Shown here: positions 8,393 through 16,223 of the stretch, piece by piece
Numbering within the stretch: position 1 is the stretch's first letter
Layout of the letters: every line of letters begins with the position of its first letter
Assembly (NCBI RefSeq): GCF_900116005.1
Contig: NZ_FOYI01000004.1
Location: 124,001 to 188,000 of the forward strand
Reading direction: 5' to 3'
Source of the DNA: Poseidonocella sedimentorum
GTDB lineage: Bacteria; Pseudomonadota; Alphaproteobacteria; Rhodobacterales; Rhodobacteraceae
DNA length: 64,000 nt
The notes under the pieces: generated by a model
The model's database searches: none
What the model was told of the DNA's origin: nothing
What the model saw: only the letters and a program-made list of their open reading frames with translations
Position numbers and translations under genes: made by a program

Positions 8393-9228
8393 GCCTGGTC
8401 ACACTCTCAGAGGTCCTGAGGACAGCGCTCCGGGACGGCCATGCCGTCGCGGGTCTGGTAACGCTCGGTTGGGAGGACATGCGCGCCTACGTGGCCGCGG
8501 CCGAGGCGGAAAACTGCCCGGTGATCCTCCAAGCCGGGCCGTCTTGTCGCGACCACACGCCGCTCCCCGTGCTCGGCGCGATGTTCCGCAATCTGGCGGA
8601 AGCCGCGTCTGTTCCGGTCGTGGCGCATCTCGATCACGGCTACACCTCCGAAGATTGCCGGATCGCCATCGACAGCGGCTTTACCTCCGTCATGTTCGAC
8701 GGCTCGCGCAAGCCTTTGGCCGAGAACATCGACGAAACCGCCGCCATCGCCGAGATGGCCCATGCCGCCGGTGTCTCCTGCGAAGGCGAGATCGGGTTCG
8801 TGGGCTATTCGGGCGGCGAAGGCTCCGCCGGAACCGACCCGGACGAAGCCGCGCAATTCGCGCGGGAAACAGGGGTGGACGCGATGGCGATTTCGGTCGG
8901 CAACGTACACCTGCAACAGGACAAGCAAGGCGGCCTCGATGAGGCGCGCATCCGCGCGATCGAGGCGGTGACCGAGGTGCCGCTGGTGATCCACGGCGGC
9001 TCCGGCGTACCGTTTGAGCAGCGCACACGCCTCGCGCGGGGCTCGAAAATCTGCAAGTTCAACATCGGCACCGAGCTGCGCATGGCCTTTGGCGCCGCGC
9101 TCCGCGAGGCGGTCAACCGCGATCCCGACCGTTTCGACCGGGTCCAGATCCTCAAAGACACCCATGAGCCGCTCGTCGCCGCCACGCGCAACGTCCTGCG
9201 GGGGTTCAAGGGGGGCACAGATGGCTAG
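8389..9228 (+). CDS. iolJ: Class II aldolase, probable 6-phospho-5-dehydro-2-deoxy-D-gluconate aldolase (IolJ)
   Basis: A 279-residue zinc-dependent class II fructose-bisphosphate aldolase homologue. It shows the metal-site motif AHLDHG (about residue 85), GEIGFVGYSGGE with its mobile loop, HGGSGVP and FNIGTELR for phosphate and substrate binding. In this operon it should cleave the IolC product to dihydroxyacetone phosphate and malonate semialdehyde. The start overlaps iolB by 4 bp. A role as an ordinary fructose-bisphosphate aldolase is possible but less likely given the setting. Confidence 0.85.
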   Translation: MSLVTLSEVLRTALRDGHAVAGLVTLGWEDMRAYVAAAEAENCPVILQAGPSCRDHTPLPVLGAMFRNLAEAASVPVVAHLDHGYTSEDCRIAIDSGFTSVMFDGSRKPLAENIDETAAIAEMAHAAGVSCEGEIGFVGYSGGEGSAGTDPDEAAQFARETGVDAMAISVGNVHLQQDKQGGLDEARIRAIEAVTEVPLVIHGGSGVPFEQRTRLARGSKICKFNIGTELRMAFGAALREAVNRDPDRFDRVQILKDTHEPLVAATRNVLRGFKGGTDG

Positions 9229-9288
9229 CCCCACCGCGTTGCCCGCACGCCCCCTCACCGCAAACCACACTCAAGGAAGTACCCCGGA

Positions 9289-10290
9289 ATGGTGAACATT
9301 GCCCTCATCGGTTGTGGCCGGATCGGCCGCATGCACGCAGAGCTGGTCCAGGCCAATCCGCGCAGCCGGCTGGTCAGCGTCCATGACGTCAATCCCGACG
9401 CGGTGGCCGCCCTGATCGGCGATGCACCAGTAAGGGCCGCCGCCTCCCCCGAGGAAATCTTCGCGGATCCCGATGTGGATGCGATCATCGTCGCCTCCGT
9501 GACCTCCACCCATGCCGACTACATCGAGGCATCGGTGGCCGCCGGGAAGCCGGTCCTGTGCGAAAAGCCGATCGACCTCGACATCGCGCGCGTCAAAGCC
9601 TGTCAGGCCGCGATCGCGGGCAGCGACGTGCCGGTCCAGATCGGTTTCAACCGCCGCTTCGATCCCGGCCACCGCGCCTTGCGCGATGCGGTGTCGGCCG
9701 GCGAGATCGGCAAACTGGTGCAGCTGATCGTGACCTCGCGCGATCCCTCGCCGCCGGGCCGGGACTACCTCACCGGCGCGGGCGGCATGATCCGCGACAT
9801 GACGATCCACGACTTCGACCTCGCCCGGTTCATCCTCGGGGACGACGAGCCCGTCGAGCTCTGGGCGACAGGCGCGCCGCTGATTGATCCCGGCATGGCC
9901 GATATTGACGAGATCGACTGCGCGATGATCGTGATGCGCACCGCGGCCGGCCGCCAGATCTGCATCAACAACGCGCGTCAGGCGCCCTACGGCTATGATC
10001 AACGCCTCGAAGCCGTCGGCAGCGACGGGATGCTCCAAAGCACGAACCGAACGCCGCACGGCCTCAAACGTTTCGGCGCCGCCGCCACCGAGGTGCAGCA
10101 GCCCTACCACACCTTCTTCATCGAACGGTATCGCGACGCATTCGTCGCGCAGTTGTCCGGCTTTCTGGACAAGGTCTCCGGGCAGGACGCCGACATTCCG
10201 GTGTTCGACGACGGCCTCAAAGCCCTCGCCCTGGCCGAGGCTGCCTATCGCGCGCTGAGCAGCGGCAAAGCGGAACGCGTCGAGATTTGA
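9289..10290 (+). CDS. iolG: Inositol 2-dehydrogenase (IolG)
   Basis: A 333-residue Gfo/Idh/MocA enzyme that oxidises myo-inositol to 2-keto-myo-inositol with NAD. The Rossmann motif is LIGCGRIGRMHA, the catalytic lysine is Lys93 in CEKPIDLD, and the DMTIHDFDLARF segment carries the catalytic Asp/His pair. The IolG-typical N-N-x-R-x-A/P-x-Y-G-Y-D-Q-R stretch is present at about 223-236, which separates this protein from the two other dehydrogenases in the locus. It is the last gene of the iolDCBJG operon and is followed by a hairpin. Confidence 0.92.
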   Translation: MVNIALIGCGRIGRMHAELVQANPRSRLVSVHDVNPDAVAALIGDAPVRAAASPEEIFADPDVDAIIVASVTSTHADYIEASVAAGKPVLCEKPIDLDIARVKACQAAIAGSDVPVQIGFNRRFDPGHRALRDAVSAGEIGKLVQLIVTSRDPSPPGRDYLTGAGGMIRDMTIHDFDLARFILGDDEPVELWATGAPLIDPGMADIDEIDCAMIVMRTAAGRQICINNARQAPYGYDQRLEAVGSDGMLQSTNRTPHGLKRFGAAATEVQQPYHTFFIERYRDAFVAQLSGFLDKVSGQDADIPVFDDGLKALALAEAAYRALSSGKAERVEI

Positions 10291-10302
10291 AGACCTGACG
10301 CC

Positions 10303-10334
10303 AATGGGTGCGGGAAGGTTTCCCGTACCCAATT
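10303..10334 (+). terminator. Hairpin after iolG
   Basis: TGGGTGCGGGAA pairs with TTCCCGTACCCA (one G-U pair), a stable stem with a 2-4 base loop starting about 15 bp after the iolG stop. There is no long T-run, only AATTC, so it may act as a weak terminator or an mRNA 3'-end stabiliser. Confidence 0.5.
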
Positions 10335-10458
10335 CGCCCTCCACCACCCCTGAGCAGCCTGTGTCCGGCAACCATTCGAGCCGGGAGCGGACGCGTCTCG
10401 CCACGCGAATTTCACACCCCTGTTTGCAGGGGCTTATTGCGATGTCTTCAGGGGAAAG

Positions 10459-10535
10459 TGGCGGACTGGGGAGGATTCGAACCCCCGACCCCTTGATTCG
10501 TAGTCAAGTACTCTATCCAACTGAGCTACCAGTCC
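10459..10535 (-). tRNA. tRNA-Arg (anticodon ACG)
   Basis: A 77-nt cloverleaf read on the minus strand. The acceptor strand GGACTGG pairs with CCAGTCC, followed by discriminator G and an encoded CCA end. U8 and A9, a D-arm with AGTTGG, the T-arm GGTTCGAATCC and an anticodon stem TTGA/TCAA with loop CTACGAA are all present. Anticodon ACG (modified to ICG) reads the common CGU/CGC/CGA arginine codons. A CCCCTG-AAA-CAGGGG type hairpin about 25 bp downstream may end the transcript. Confidence 0.95.
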
Positions 10536-10604
10536 GTGGAGCGCTGAATTATTGCAGGGCGGAGGGGTTTGCAAGGGGCAATCTGGAAAAGGTGAGATGT
10601 TTTT

Positions 10605-11993
10605 TCACACCGTCAGCGCCGCCGCCTGCGGCAGGCGGATTTCGAAGGTGCAGCCGCCCTCGCCGGTCTCGATGAGCTTGAGATCGCCACCGTGGCCGCG
10701 CAGCAATTCGAGGCTGATCGTCAGGCCAAGACCGGAGCCGCCCTTGCTGGTGTAGCCCTGAAACGGCTCGAAGAGATGGTCCCGCGCCTTGGGCGGCAGG
10801 CCCGGCCCGGTGTCGCGCACTTCGATGCGCCAGTACTCGGCGTCCTCTTCCGCATGGATGCAGATTTCCCCCGGCTCGCCGGTGGCCACGATGGCTTGGC
10901 GCGCGTTGCGCACGAGGTTGGACAGCACGCGGTAGATCTGTTCGGGATCGCCGCGCACCTGAAGCCCGGAGGGGACGTCCTCGGCGAAACTGATGTCGTG
11001 ATCCCCCGCCGCGAGACGCTCGGATTCGATCACATCATGCACCACATCTTCGAGCAGGAAGCGCGAGAGCTTGGGCGGCGGCTCCTCCGAGCGGCCGAAG
11101 GCCAGCGTCGCCTCGCTGAGGTTGATCGCGCGGCTCACCGAGTTCATCAGCTTGGGCGCCAGCCGGCGCACCACCGGATCCTCGCTGGTCTCGATCCGGT
11201 CGCCGAAAAGCTGCGCGCTGGTGAGGATGTTGCGCAGATCGTGGCTGATCTTGGCGACCCCCTGCCCCAGTTGGGCGAGCCGCTCCTTTTGCTTGAGTGC
11301 CGCCGTGAGCTCCACCTGCATCGACCGCAGCGCCTCTTCCGCTTCGCGCACCTCGGTGATCCCGCTCCGCGGCTCGATGATCCGGCGGGCGTCCTCGGGG
11401 GCGGCGGCATAGGTCTGCACCGCCGCGACCACGTCATGAATGGGCGTGACCAGCAGGCGGCGCACGGCAAAGAAGAGCAGGATCGCGGTGATTACCGAGA
11501 TCACGGCGGAGAGCAGCAGGATGCGCATTCCGTAGTCCAGCATCGCCATGCGCAGCGGCGCCGAGGACATCGTCACCTCGATGAGCATCCCCGCATCGCT
11601 CGACGGCACGCCAATCACCCGCAACACCTCGTCGCGCGGGGTCAGCAGCCGCCGGACCGCCTGGCCGATGAGGCTCCACGCCGTGGCCTCGCGCAGATCG
11701 AAGCTGGCCGAGATGGTTTCGGGGATCGGCGAGGCGAGCACCAGCTGTCGCATGTCGTCGCGGTGCAGCACGACGTTGTAGACACGCGCGTTTTCCAGCA
11801 GCTCGGCCTCGAGATCGGGATCGAGTTCGTCATCGGCCAGCAGCGCGAGCGAGGCGATCTGGGCCCGTTCCAGCCGATCGAGCAGGTACTCCTGCCGGAA
11901 GCGCGCCACGGACGGCAGGAAAATCAGGATCTCCGCCAGCATGACGAAGATCACGGTCAGAATCAGAAACCGGCCGGAGAGGGATCTGAACAT
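10605..11993 (-). CDS. Sensor histidine kinase without adjacent response regulator
   Basis: A 462-residue membrane kinase. Transmembrane segments at about 8-27 and 158-176 enclose a periplasmic sensor region of about 130 residues, followed by a HAMP-like linker. The dimerisation box is KISHDLRN with phosphorylated His251. The N-box (LVRNARQA), G1 (DTGPGLP), F (FEPFQGY) and G2 (GGSGLGL) motifs of the ATPase domain are intact. It starts 21 bp after the reductase gene and is the third gene of a minus-strand operon. No response regulator lies nearby, so its partner is unknown. Confidence 0.9.
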   Translation of the reverse strand: MFRSLSGRFLILTVIFVMLAEILIFLPSVARFRQEYLLDRLERAQIASLALLADDELDPDLEAELLENARVYNVVLHRDDMRQLVLASPIPETISASFDLREATAWSLIGQAVRRLLTPRDEVLRVIGVPSSDAGMLIEVTMSSAPLRMAMLDYGMRILLLSAVISVITAILLFFAVRRLLVTPIHDVVAAVQTYAAAPEDARRIIEPRSGITEVREAEEALRSMQVELTAALKQKERLAQLGQGVAKISHDLRNILTSAQLFGDRIETSEDPVVRRLAPKLMNSVSRAINLSEATLAFGRSEEPPPKLSRFLLEDVVHDVIESERLAAGDHDISFAEDVPSGLQVRGDPEQIYRVLSNLVRNARQAIVATGEPGEICIHAEEDAEYWRIEVRDTGPGLPPKARDHLFEPFQGYTSKGGSGLGLTISLELLRGHGGDLKLIETGEGGCTFEIRLPQAAALTV

Positions 11994-12014
11994 GGCCCGG
12001 CGCTGCGCCTTTCT

Positions 12015-13433
12015 TCAGGGTAGCCAGCGCTGAACCAGCCGGACCACCCGCTTCACTGTGGAGTTCTCGAAGAGCTTCGGGCTAAAATAGGCACCCGCCG
12101 CGCGTTTGTTAACCTCGGAGATCGTCGGATAGGGCGCGACCATGTTGGAAATCTGGGACATCTTCAGCCGGTTGGCAATGGCCAACGACCAAAGCGAGAT
12201 GAGCTCGCCCGCCTGGGCGCCGACGATTGTCGCGCCCACCGGGCGGCCCTTGACCACCATGACCTTGATGAACCCCTCGTCGCGCCGCTCGGCGATGGCC
12301 CGGTCGTTGTGGTGATAGTCGAACCGCGCGACGTCCAGCGCGTCGCCATGTTCGGCGCGCGCATCCGCCTCCGTGAGCCCGACCTGGGCGAGCTCTGGGT
12401 CGGTATAGGTCGCATGGGGCAGATGCGCGGTCTTGGCCTTGGCCGGCAGGCCGAAGAGCATGGGGCGGATGATGACGGAGGCGTGGTAGCCCGCGACATG
12501 GGTGAACTGCATCCCGCCGGCCACGTCGCCGATGGCATAGGCGCGGCGGTTGGTGGTCCGCAGGCCGGCATCGACCTTGATGCCGTTGCCCTCGGTCTCG
12601 ATCCCTGCCTTGTCCAGATCGAGCCGGCCGAGATTGGCGCGCCGCCCGACCGCGACGAGAAGGTGCGAGCCGCGATAGCTCTCGCCGTCCGAGCCCTCCA
12701 CCACGATCGCGCCGGCGCCGCCGCTCACGCGTTTCGCCTCGACCCCTTCGACAATCCGCACCCCTTCATCGCGCAGCCGCCCGAGCACGAGCGCCGCCGC
12801 CTCCGGGTCATCCTTGCCCAAGGCACGCGAGCCTTCGATCACCGTCACCTCGGCGCCGAGCCGGCGATGCGCCTGCGCCATCTCAAGCCCGATGGGCCCG
12901 CCGCCGATGATCAGCAGATGAGCGGGCCGCTCGCGCAGATCCCACAGGGATTCGTTGGTCAGATAGGGAACGCCGTCCAGCCCCGGGATCGGCGGCACGA
13001 GCGGCGAGGAGCCCGTGGCGATCACGATGCGGCGCGCGGTGATGATGTCATCGCCCACGGCCACGCGCCGGTCATCAAGAAACCGCGCCCAGTCGCGCAG
13101 GACCCGGCAGCCGAGCCCTTCGAAACGCTCCTGGCTGTCCACCGGCGCGATCTGGGCGATGGCCCCGGCCACGTGCTCCATGGCGCGGGAATAGTCGATC
13201 TCCGGCGCAACGTCGGCAATGCCAAAACTCGCTGCGTTGCGTTGGTGGTGGGCGATTTTCGACGCCGCGATCAGCGCCTTGGACGGCACGCAGCCGAAGT
13301 TGAGGCAATCGCCGCCCATTCGGTGCGCCTCGACGAGCGTCACATCCGCGCCCATCTGCACCGCGCCCGCCGCGACCGAGAGCCCCCCGGATCCGGCGCC
13401 GATGACCAGCAGGTCGGTCTTGATATCCGTCAT
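12015..13433 (-). CDS. FAD-dependent NAD(P)-disulfide oxidoreductase, mercuric-reductase/lipoamide-dehydrogenase-like
   Basis: A 472-residue flavoprotein. The FAD motif is VIGAGSGGLSVA (9-20) and the redox-active pair Cys43/Cys48 lies in GGDCLNFGCVPSK. A second dinucleotide motif, IIGGGPIGLEMA, follows mid-protein, then AIGDVAGG, and a C-terminal dimerisation domain. The N-terminal heavy-metal-associated domain of classical MerA and its C-terminal Cys pair are absent, and no mer genes are near, so mercury reduction is not supported. The reading frame extends to 13739, but ATG 13433 starts right before the FAD motif and is 2 bp after the VTT-protein stop. The substrate is unknown. Confidence 0.88.
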   Translation of the reverse strand: MTDIKTDLLVIGAGSGGLSVAAGAVQMGADVTLVEAHRMGGDCLNFGCVPSKALIAASKIAHHQRNAASFGIADVAPEIDYSRAMEHVAGAIAQIAPVDSQERFEGLGCRVLRDWARFLDDRRVAVGDDIITARRIVIATGSSPLVPPIPGLDGVPYLTNESLWDLRERPAHLLIIGGGPIGLEMAQAHRRLGAEVTVIEGSRALGKDDPEAAALVLGRLRDEGVRIVEGVEAKRVSGGAGAIVVEGSDGESYRGSHLLVAVGRRANLGRLDLDKAGIETEGNGIKVDAGLRTTNRRAYAIGDVAGGMQFTHVAGYHASVIIRPMLFGLPAKAKTAHLPHATYTDPELAQVGLTEADARAEHGDALDVARFDYHHNDRAIAERRDEGFIKVMVVKGRPVGATIVGAQAGELISLWSLAIANRLKMSQISNMVAPYPTISEVNKRAAGAYFSPKLFENSTVKRVVRLVQRWLP

Positions 13434-13435
13434 GA

Positions 13436-14182
13436 TCAGAGCTCCGATTTGCCGCGCACGGCCTTGATGATGATGGGCAGCGTCGCGAGCGCGCAGAGGC
13501 CCAGAAGGGGAAGCAGGATACGCGGCTCGAAGATGATCCCAAGATCGGGCACCCCGCCGCGCTCGAAGACCTCGCCCAGCCCCGCGCCGACGGAGGTATA
13601 GACCACCGCGCCGGGGATGATGCCGATCGCGGTCGAAATCACGAAGCGGTAAAACGGCACACCGACGAGCGCAGGCACGATATTGGCCACGAAGAACGGC
13701 ACCGCCGGCACGAGGCGGATGAGAAAGAGCATCGACCATTGGTTGGAATCGATCCCCTGCTTGATGCGGCGGATCGCGCCCTCGCCTGTGTCCATCCGCG
13801 CGGCCAGCCGGTCCCCGAGCCCCAGACGCGCGGCGAGGAAGATGAGCGCGGCGCCGATGGTGGCGCCGGCGATGTTGAAGAGCGCGCCGGGGAAGGTCGC
13901 GAAGAGGAACCCGCCCGTCAGTGTCGCCACAGTCGCCCCGGGCAGAGAGAAGGCTACGATTGCGACATAGGCCGCGATGAAACCGCCAACCGCCAGAAGG
14001 TAGTGCGAATCGCGGAAGGCCAGAAGCGCGTCGCGGTTGTCGCGCAGCGCTTCGAAACTCAGATGATCGCGCAGAAGGATCAGCCCCGCCCCCGCAATGA
14101 CGAGAATCGCCACCAGCGGCGCGCGGCGCCAGAGCGCCCCCGAACCGGCGCCCGATCTGTTGTCTTTCATCTTATCGGCCAT
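13436..14182 (-). CDS. TVP38/TMEM64 (VTT-domain) membrane protein
   Basis: A 248-residue multi-span inner-membrane protein with the VTT/SNARE-associated signature: LPGATVATLTGGFLF, then GATIGAALIF, then a segment ending RLVPAVPFF and a last GIIPGAVVYT. An alternative start at 14200 adds six residues. It is the first gene of the operon with the FAD reductase and histidine kinase. VTT proteins are related to DedA transporters and lipid scramblases; the exact role here is unknown. Confidence 0.85.
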   Translation of the reverse strand: MADKMKDNRSGAGSGALWRRAPLVAILVIAGAGLILLRDHLSFEALRDNRDALLAFRDSHYLLAVGGFIAAYVAIVAFSLPGATVATLTGGFLFATFPGALFNIAGATIGAALIFLAARLGLGDRLAARMDTGEGAIRRIKQGIDSNQWSMLFLIRLVPAVPFFVANIVPALVGVPFYRFVISTAIGIIPGAVVYTSVGAGLGEVFERGGVPDLGIIFEPRILLPLLGLCALATLPIIIKAVRGKSEL

Positions 14183-14382
14183 ACTGTTGCATCCTCGCAT
14201 CCTATCCCGCTTGCCGCGTTGCTACAGCCCAGATGCGCGGCAAATGCCTAATTTGATACGGCGTTTCACGGCTGATTGATCGCCGGTGAGCGAGATCAGA
14301 CCTTGCTGCGCCCCAAACCGGGGTATTGAAACAATCCCGGCGGGGCCTTGCGGTTTTTTGCAACAAACCGGGCGCAGGGTGT

Positions 14383-14411
14383 TTGACTTGGCCAGACGGC
14401 TTGCGTATAGG
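14383..14411 (+). promoter_or_regulatory. rpmH operon promoter
   Basis: TTGACT (14383-14388), a 17-bp spacer and TATAGG (14406-14411) form a good sigma-70-type promoter 70 bp before rpmH. The rest of the 298-bp gap before it (14183-14382) contains no supported gene; it also must hold the promoter of the divergent VTT operon. Confidence 0.7.
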
Positions 14412-14480
14412 CAGGTCTTCGAACGCGAGAGGCGCCGACGTGATCCGTCGATCCGCGCCCAAGATTATGGAGACGGAGCG

Positions 14481-14615
14481 ATGAAACGCACCTACCAACC
14501 CTCGAACCTCGTCCGCAAGCGGCGGCATGGGTTCCGTGCGCGCATGGCCACCAAGGCTGGCCGCAAGATCCTCAACGCGCGCCGCGCCCGTGGCCGCAAG
14601 GAACTCAGCGCTTAA
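14481..14615 (+). CDS. rpmH: 50S ribosomal protein L34
   Basis: A 44-residue basic protein. [19 protein letters not shown] and [18 protein letters not shown]-type sequence cover the whole L34 family, so length and identity are unambiguous. It heads the classic rpmH-rnpA-yidD order, with a strong promoter 70 bp upstream and an 17-bp gap to rnpA. Confidence 0.97.
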   Translation: MKRTYQPSNLVRKRRHGFRARMATKAGRKILNARRARGRKELSA

Positions 14616-14632
14616 GGCGAAAGTTCTGACCG

Positions 14633-15037
14633 ATGTTGAGACCGCCTGAGGCCCCCGAGACACCCGCGGGGACGACGCCTCCGGCGGTTTCGGTATGTCT
14701 GCTGGGCATGAAGACCCGGGCCGAGTTCCTGCGCTGCGCGCGCGGGCCGCGACAGGCGATGCCGGGGTTCATCCTGCAAGCCTTTGACCGGCGCGATGGC
14801 GACCCGAGCGCCCATGTGGGCTTCACCTGCTCCAAGAAGGTGGGCAACGCCGTTGCGCGCAACCGCGCCAAGCGGCGGCTGCGCGAGATCGCGCGGCTGG
14901 TGCTGCCGGAGGCGGGGCAACCGGGCTGGGACTATGTGCTCATCGGGCGGCGGGACGTGACCGCGCGCCGGGACTTCACCGCGCTCCAGGACGATCTGCG
15001 CGCCGCGCTCTCCCGGATCAACCGGCCCCGCCGATGA
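14633..15037 (+). CDS. rnpA: Ribonuclease P protein component
   Basis: A 134-residue basic protein that assists the RNase P RNA in maturing tRNA 5' ends. The RNR signature [14 protein letters not shown] is at about 75-90, preceded by [12 protein letters not shown]. The first 25 residues (proline-rich) precede the usual family start, [11 protein letters not shown], so translation from the internal Met at 14708 is a possible alternative. The end overlaps yidD by 4 bp. Confidence 0.95.
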   Translation: MLRPPEAPETPAGTTPPAVSVCLLGMKTRAEFLRCARGPRQAMPGFILQAFDRRDGDPSAHVGFTCSKKVGNAVARNRAKRRLREIARLVLPEAGQPGWDYVLIGRRDVTARRDFTALQDDLRAALSRINRPRR

Positions 15038-15264
15038 CCCCGCTCGCCCATCTCCTCGCCCTGCCTGTCCGCGCCTATCGGCTGATCTTCTCCCCCTGGG
15101 TCGGGCATAATTGCCGCTACCAGCCGACCTGCTCGGCCTATGCGCTTGAGGCGCTTGAGACGCATGGCGCCCTGCGGGGCGGCTGGCTCGCCCTGCGGCG
15201 GATCGGACGATGCCACCCCTGGGGGCGTGACGGCTACGATCCCGTCCCCAAGGCCCGCCGGTAA
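15034..15264 (+). CDS. yidD: Membrane protein insertion efficiency factor YidD
   Basis: A 76-residue protein matching the YidD family through its length: an amphipathic N-terminus ([20 protein letters not shown]), conserved cysteines, [12 protein letters not shown] and [10 protein letters not shown] followed by GYDPVP. It helps YidC-dependent membrane insertion. It is translationally coupled to rnpA, but the yidC gene is displaced about 2.7 kb downstream. Confidence 0.95.
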   Translation: MTPLAHLLALPVRAYRLIFSPWVGHNCRYQPTCSAYALEALETHGALRGGWLALRRIGRCHPWGRDGYDPVPKARR

Positions 15265-15312
15265 CCCCGCAATCCCCTTGCCCGAGCGCACCCCCTGCCC
15301 TAAGACCCGGAC

Positions 15313-16185
15313 ATGTTCGACGAGGCCGACGATATCCACCCGCTCTTCGCGGGCGCTCCGACCAGCACGGAGTTCAAGAAGCTGCGCAAGCGCATCGTGC
15401 GGCACACCCGCGAGGCGATCGAGCAGTACGGCATGATCGAACCCGGCGCGCGCTGGCTGGTCTGCCTCTCGGGCGGCAAGGACAGCTACACGCTCCTCGC
15501 GGTTCTGCACGAGCTCAAGTGGCGCGGGTTGCTGCCGGTCGATATCCTCGCCTGCAACCTCGATCAGGGCCAGCCGGGCTTCCCGGCGACCGTCCTGCCG
15601 GAGTTCCTCGAGAAGATGGGCGTCCCCCACCGGATCGAGTATCAGGACACCTATTCCATCGTGGTCGACAAGGTCCCCGCCGGGCGGACCTTTTGCGCAC
15701 TCTGCTCGCGTCTGCGGCGGGGCAACCTCTACCGCATCGCGCGCGAGGAAGGCTGCTCGGCGGTGGTGCTCGGCCATCATCGCGACGATATCCTCGAAAC
15801 CTTCTTCATGAACCTCTTTCACGGCGGGCGCCTCGCGACCATGCCGCCCAAACTGGTCAACGAAGAGGGCGATCTTTTCGTCTATCGCCCGCTCGCCCAT
15901 GTGGCCGAGGCCGATTGCGAGAAGTTCGCCACGGCGATGAATTACCCGATCATCCCCTGCGATCTCTGCGGCAGTCAGGACGGGCTCCAGCGCCAGCAGG
16001 TCAAACAGATCCTCGATGGGTGGGAACGCAACAGCCCCGGGCGCCGGCAGGTCATGTTCCGCGCCCTGACCAACGCCCGCCCCTCGCACCTGCTCGACCC
16101 CAAGCTCTTCGATTTCGCCGGGCTCACCCGCGACGCCGAGGCGGAATTTGACGAAAAGTCGAACGAGATTCCCAGCCTTCGTTAA
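15313..16185 (+). CDS. ttcA: tRNA 2-thiocytidine(32) synthetase TtcA
   Basis: A 290-residue PP-loop ATPase that thiolates cytidine 32 of tRNAs using an iron-sulfur cluster. The PP-loop SGGKDS is at 53-58. The conserved cysteine pair lies in [11 protein letters not shown] and a further cysteine pair in CDLCGSQ, with [12 protein letters not shown] between them. It lies between yidD and a signalling protein, an insertion relative to the usual yidD-yidC neighbourhood. Confidence 0.93.
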   Translation: MFDEADDIHPLFAGAPTSTEFKKLRKRIVRHTREAIEQYGMIEPGARWLVCLSGGKDSYTLLAVLHELKWRGLLPVDILACNLDQGQPGFPATVLPEFLEKMGVPHRIEYQDTYSIVVDKVPAGRTFCALCSRLRRGNLYRIAREEGCSAVVLGHHRDDILETFFMNLFHGGRLATMPPKLVNEEGDLFVYRPLAHVAEADCEKFATAMNYPIIPCDLCGSQDGLQRQQVKQILDGWERNSPGRRQVMFRALTNARPSHLLDPKLFDFAGLTRDAEAEFDEKSNEIPSLR

Positions 16186-16223
16186 CTTGACCTACACGCC
16201 AAAACCGCTCTCTTGGCCGCCGG

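Noticed and set aside
10459-10535. Integration site at the tRNA-Arg gene
   Set aside because: No integrase, no second copy of the tRNA 3' end and no island-like genes are adjacent.
12015-13739. A single fused VTT-reductase protein or a classical mercuric reductase
   Set aside because: The VTT gene ends at 13436 in a different frame, and the longer reductase frame before 13433 is antisense-like. No MerA heavy-metal domain or mer genes are present.
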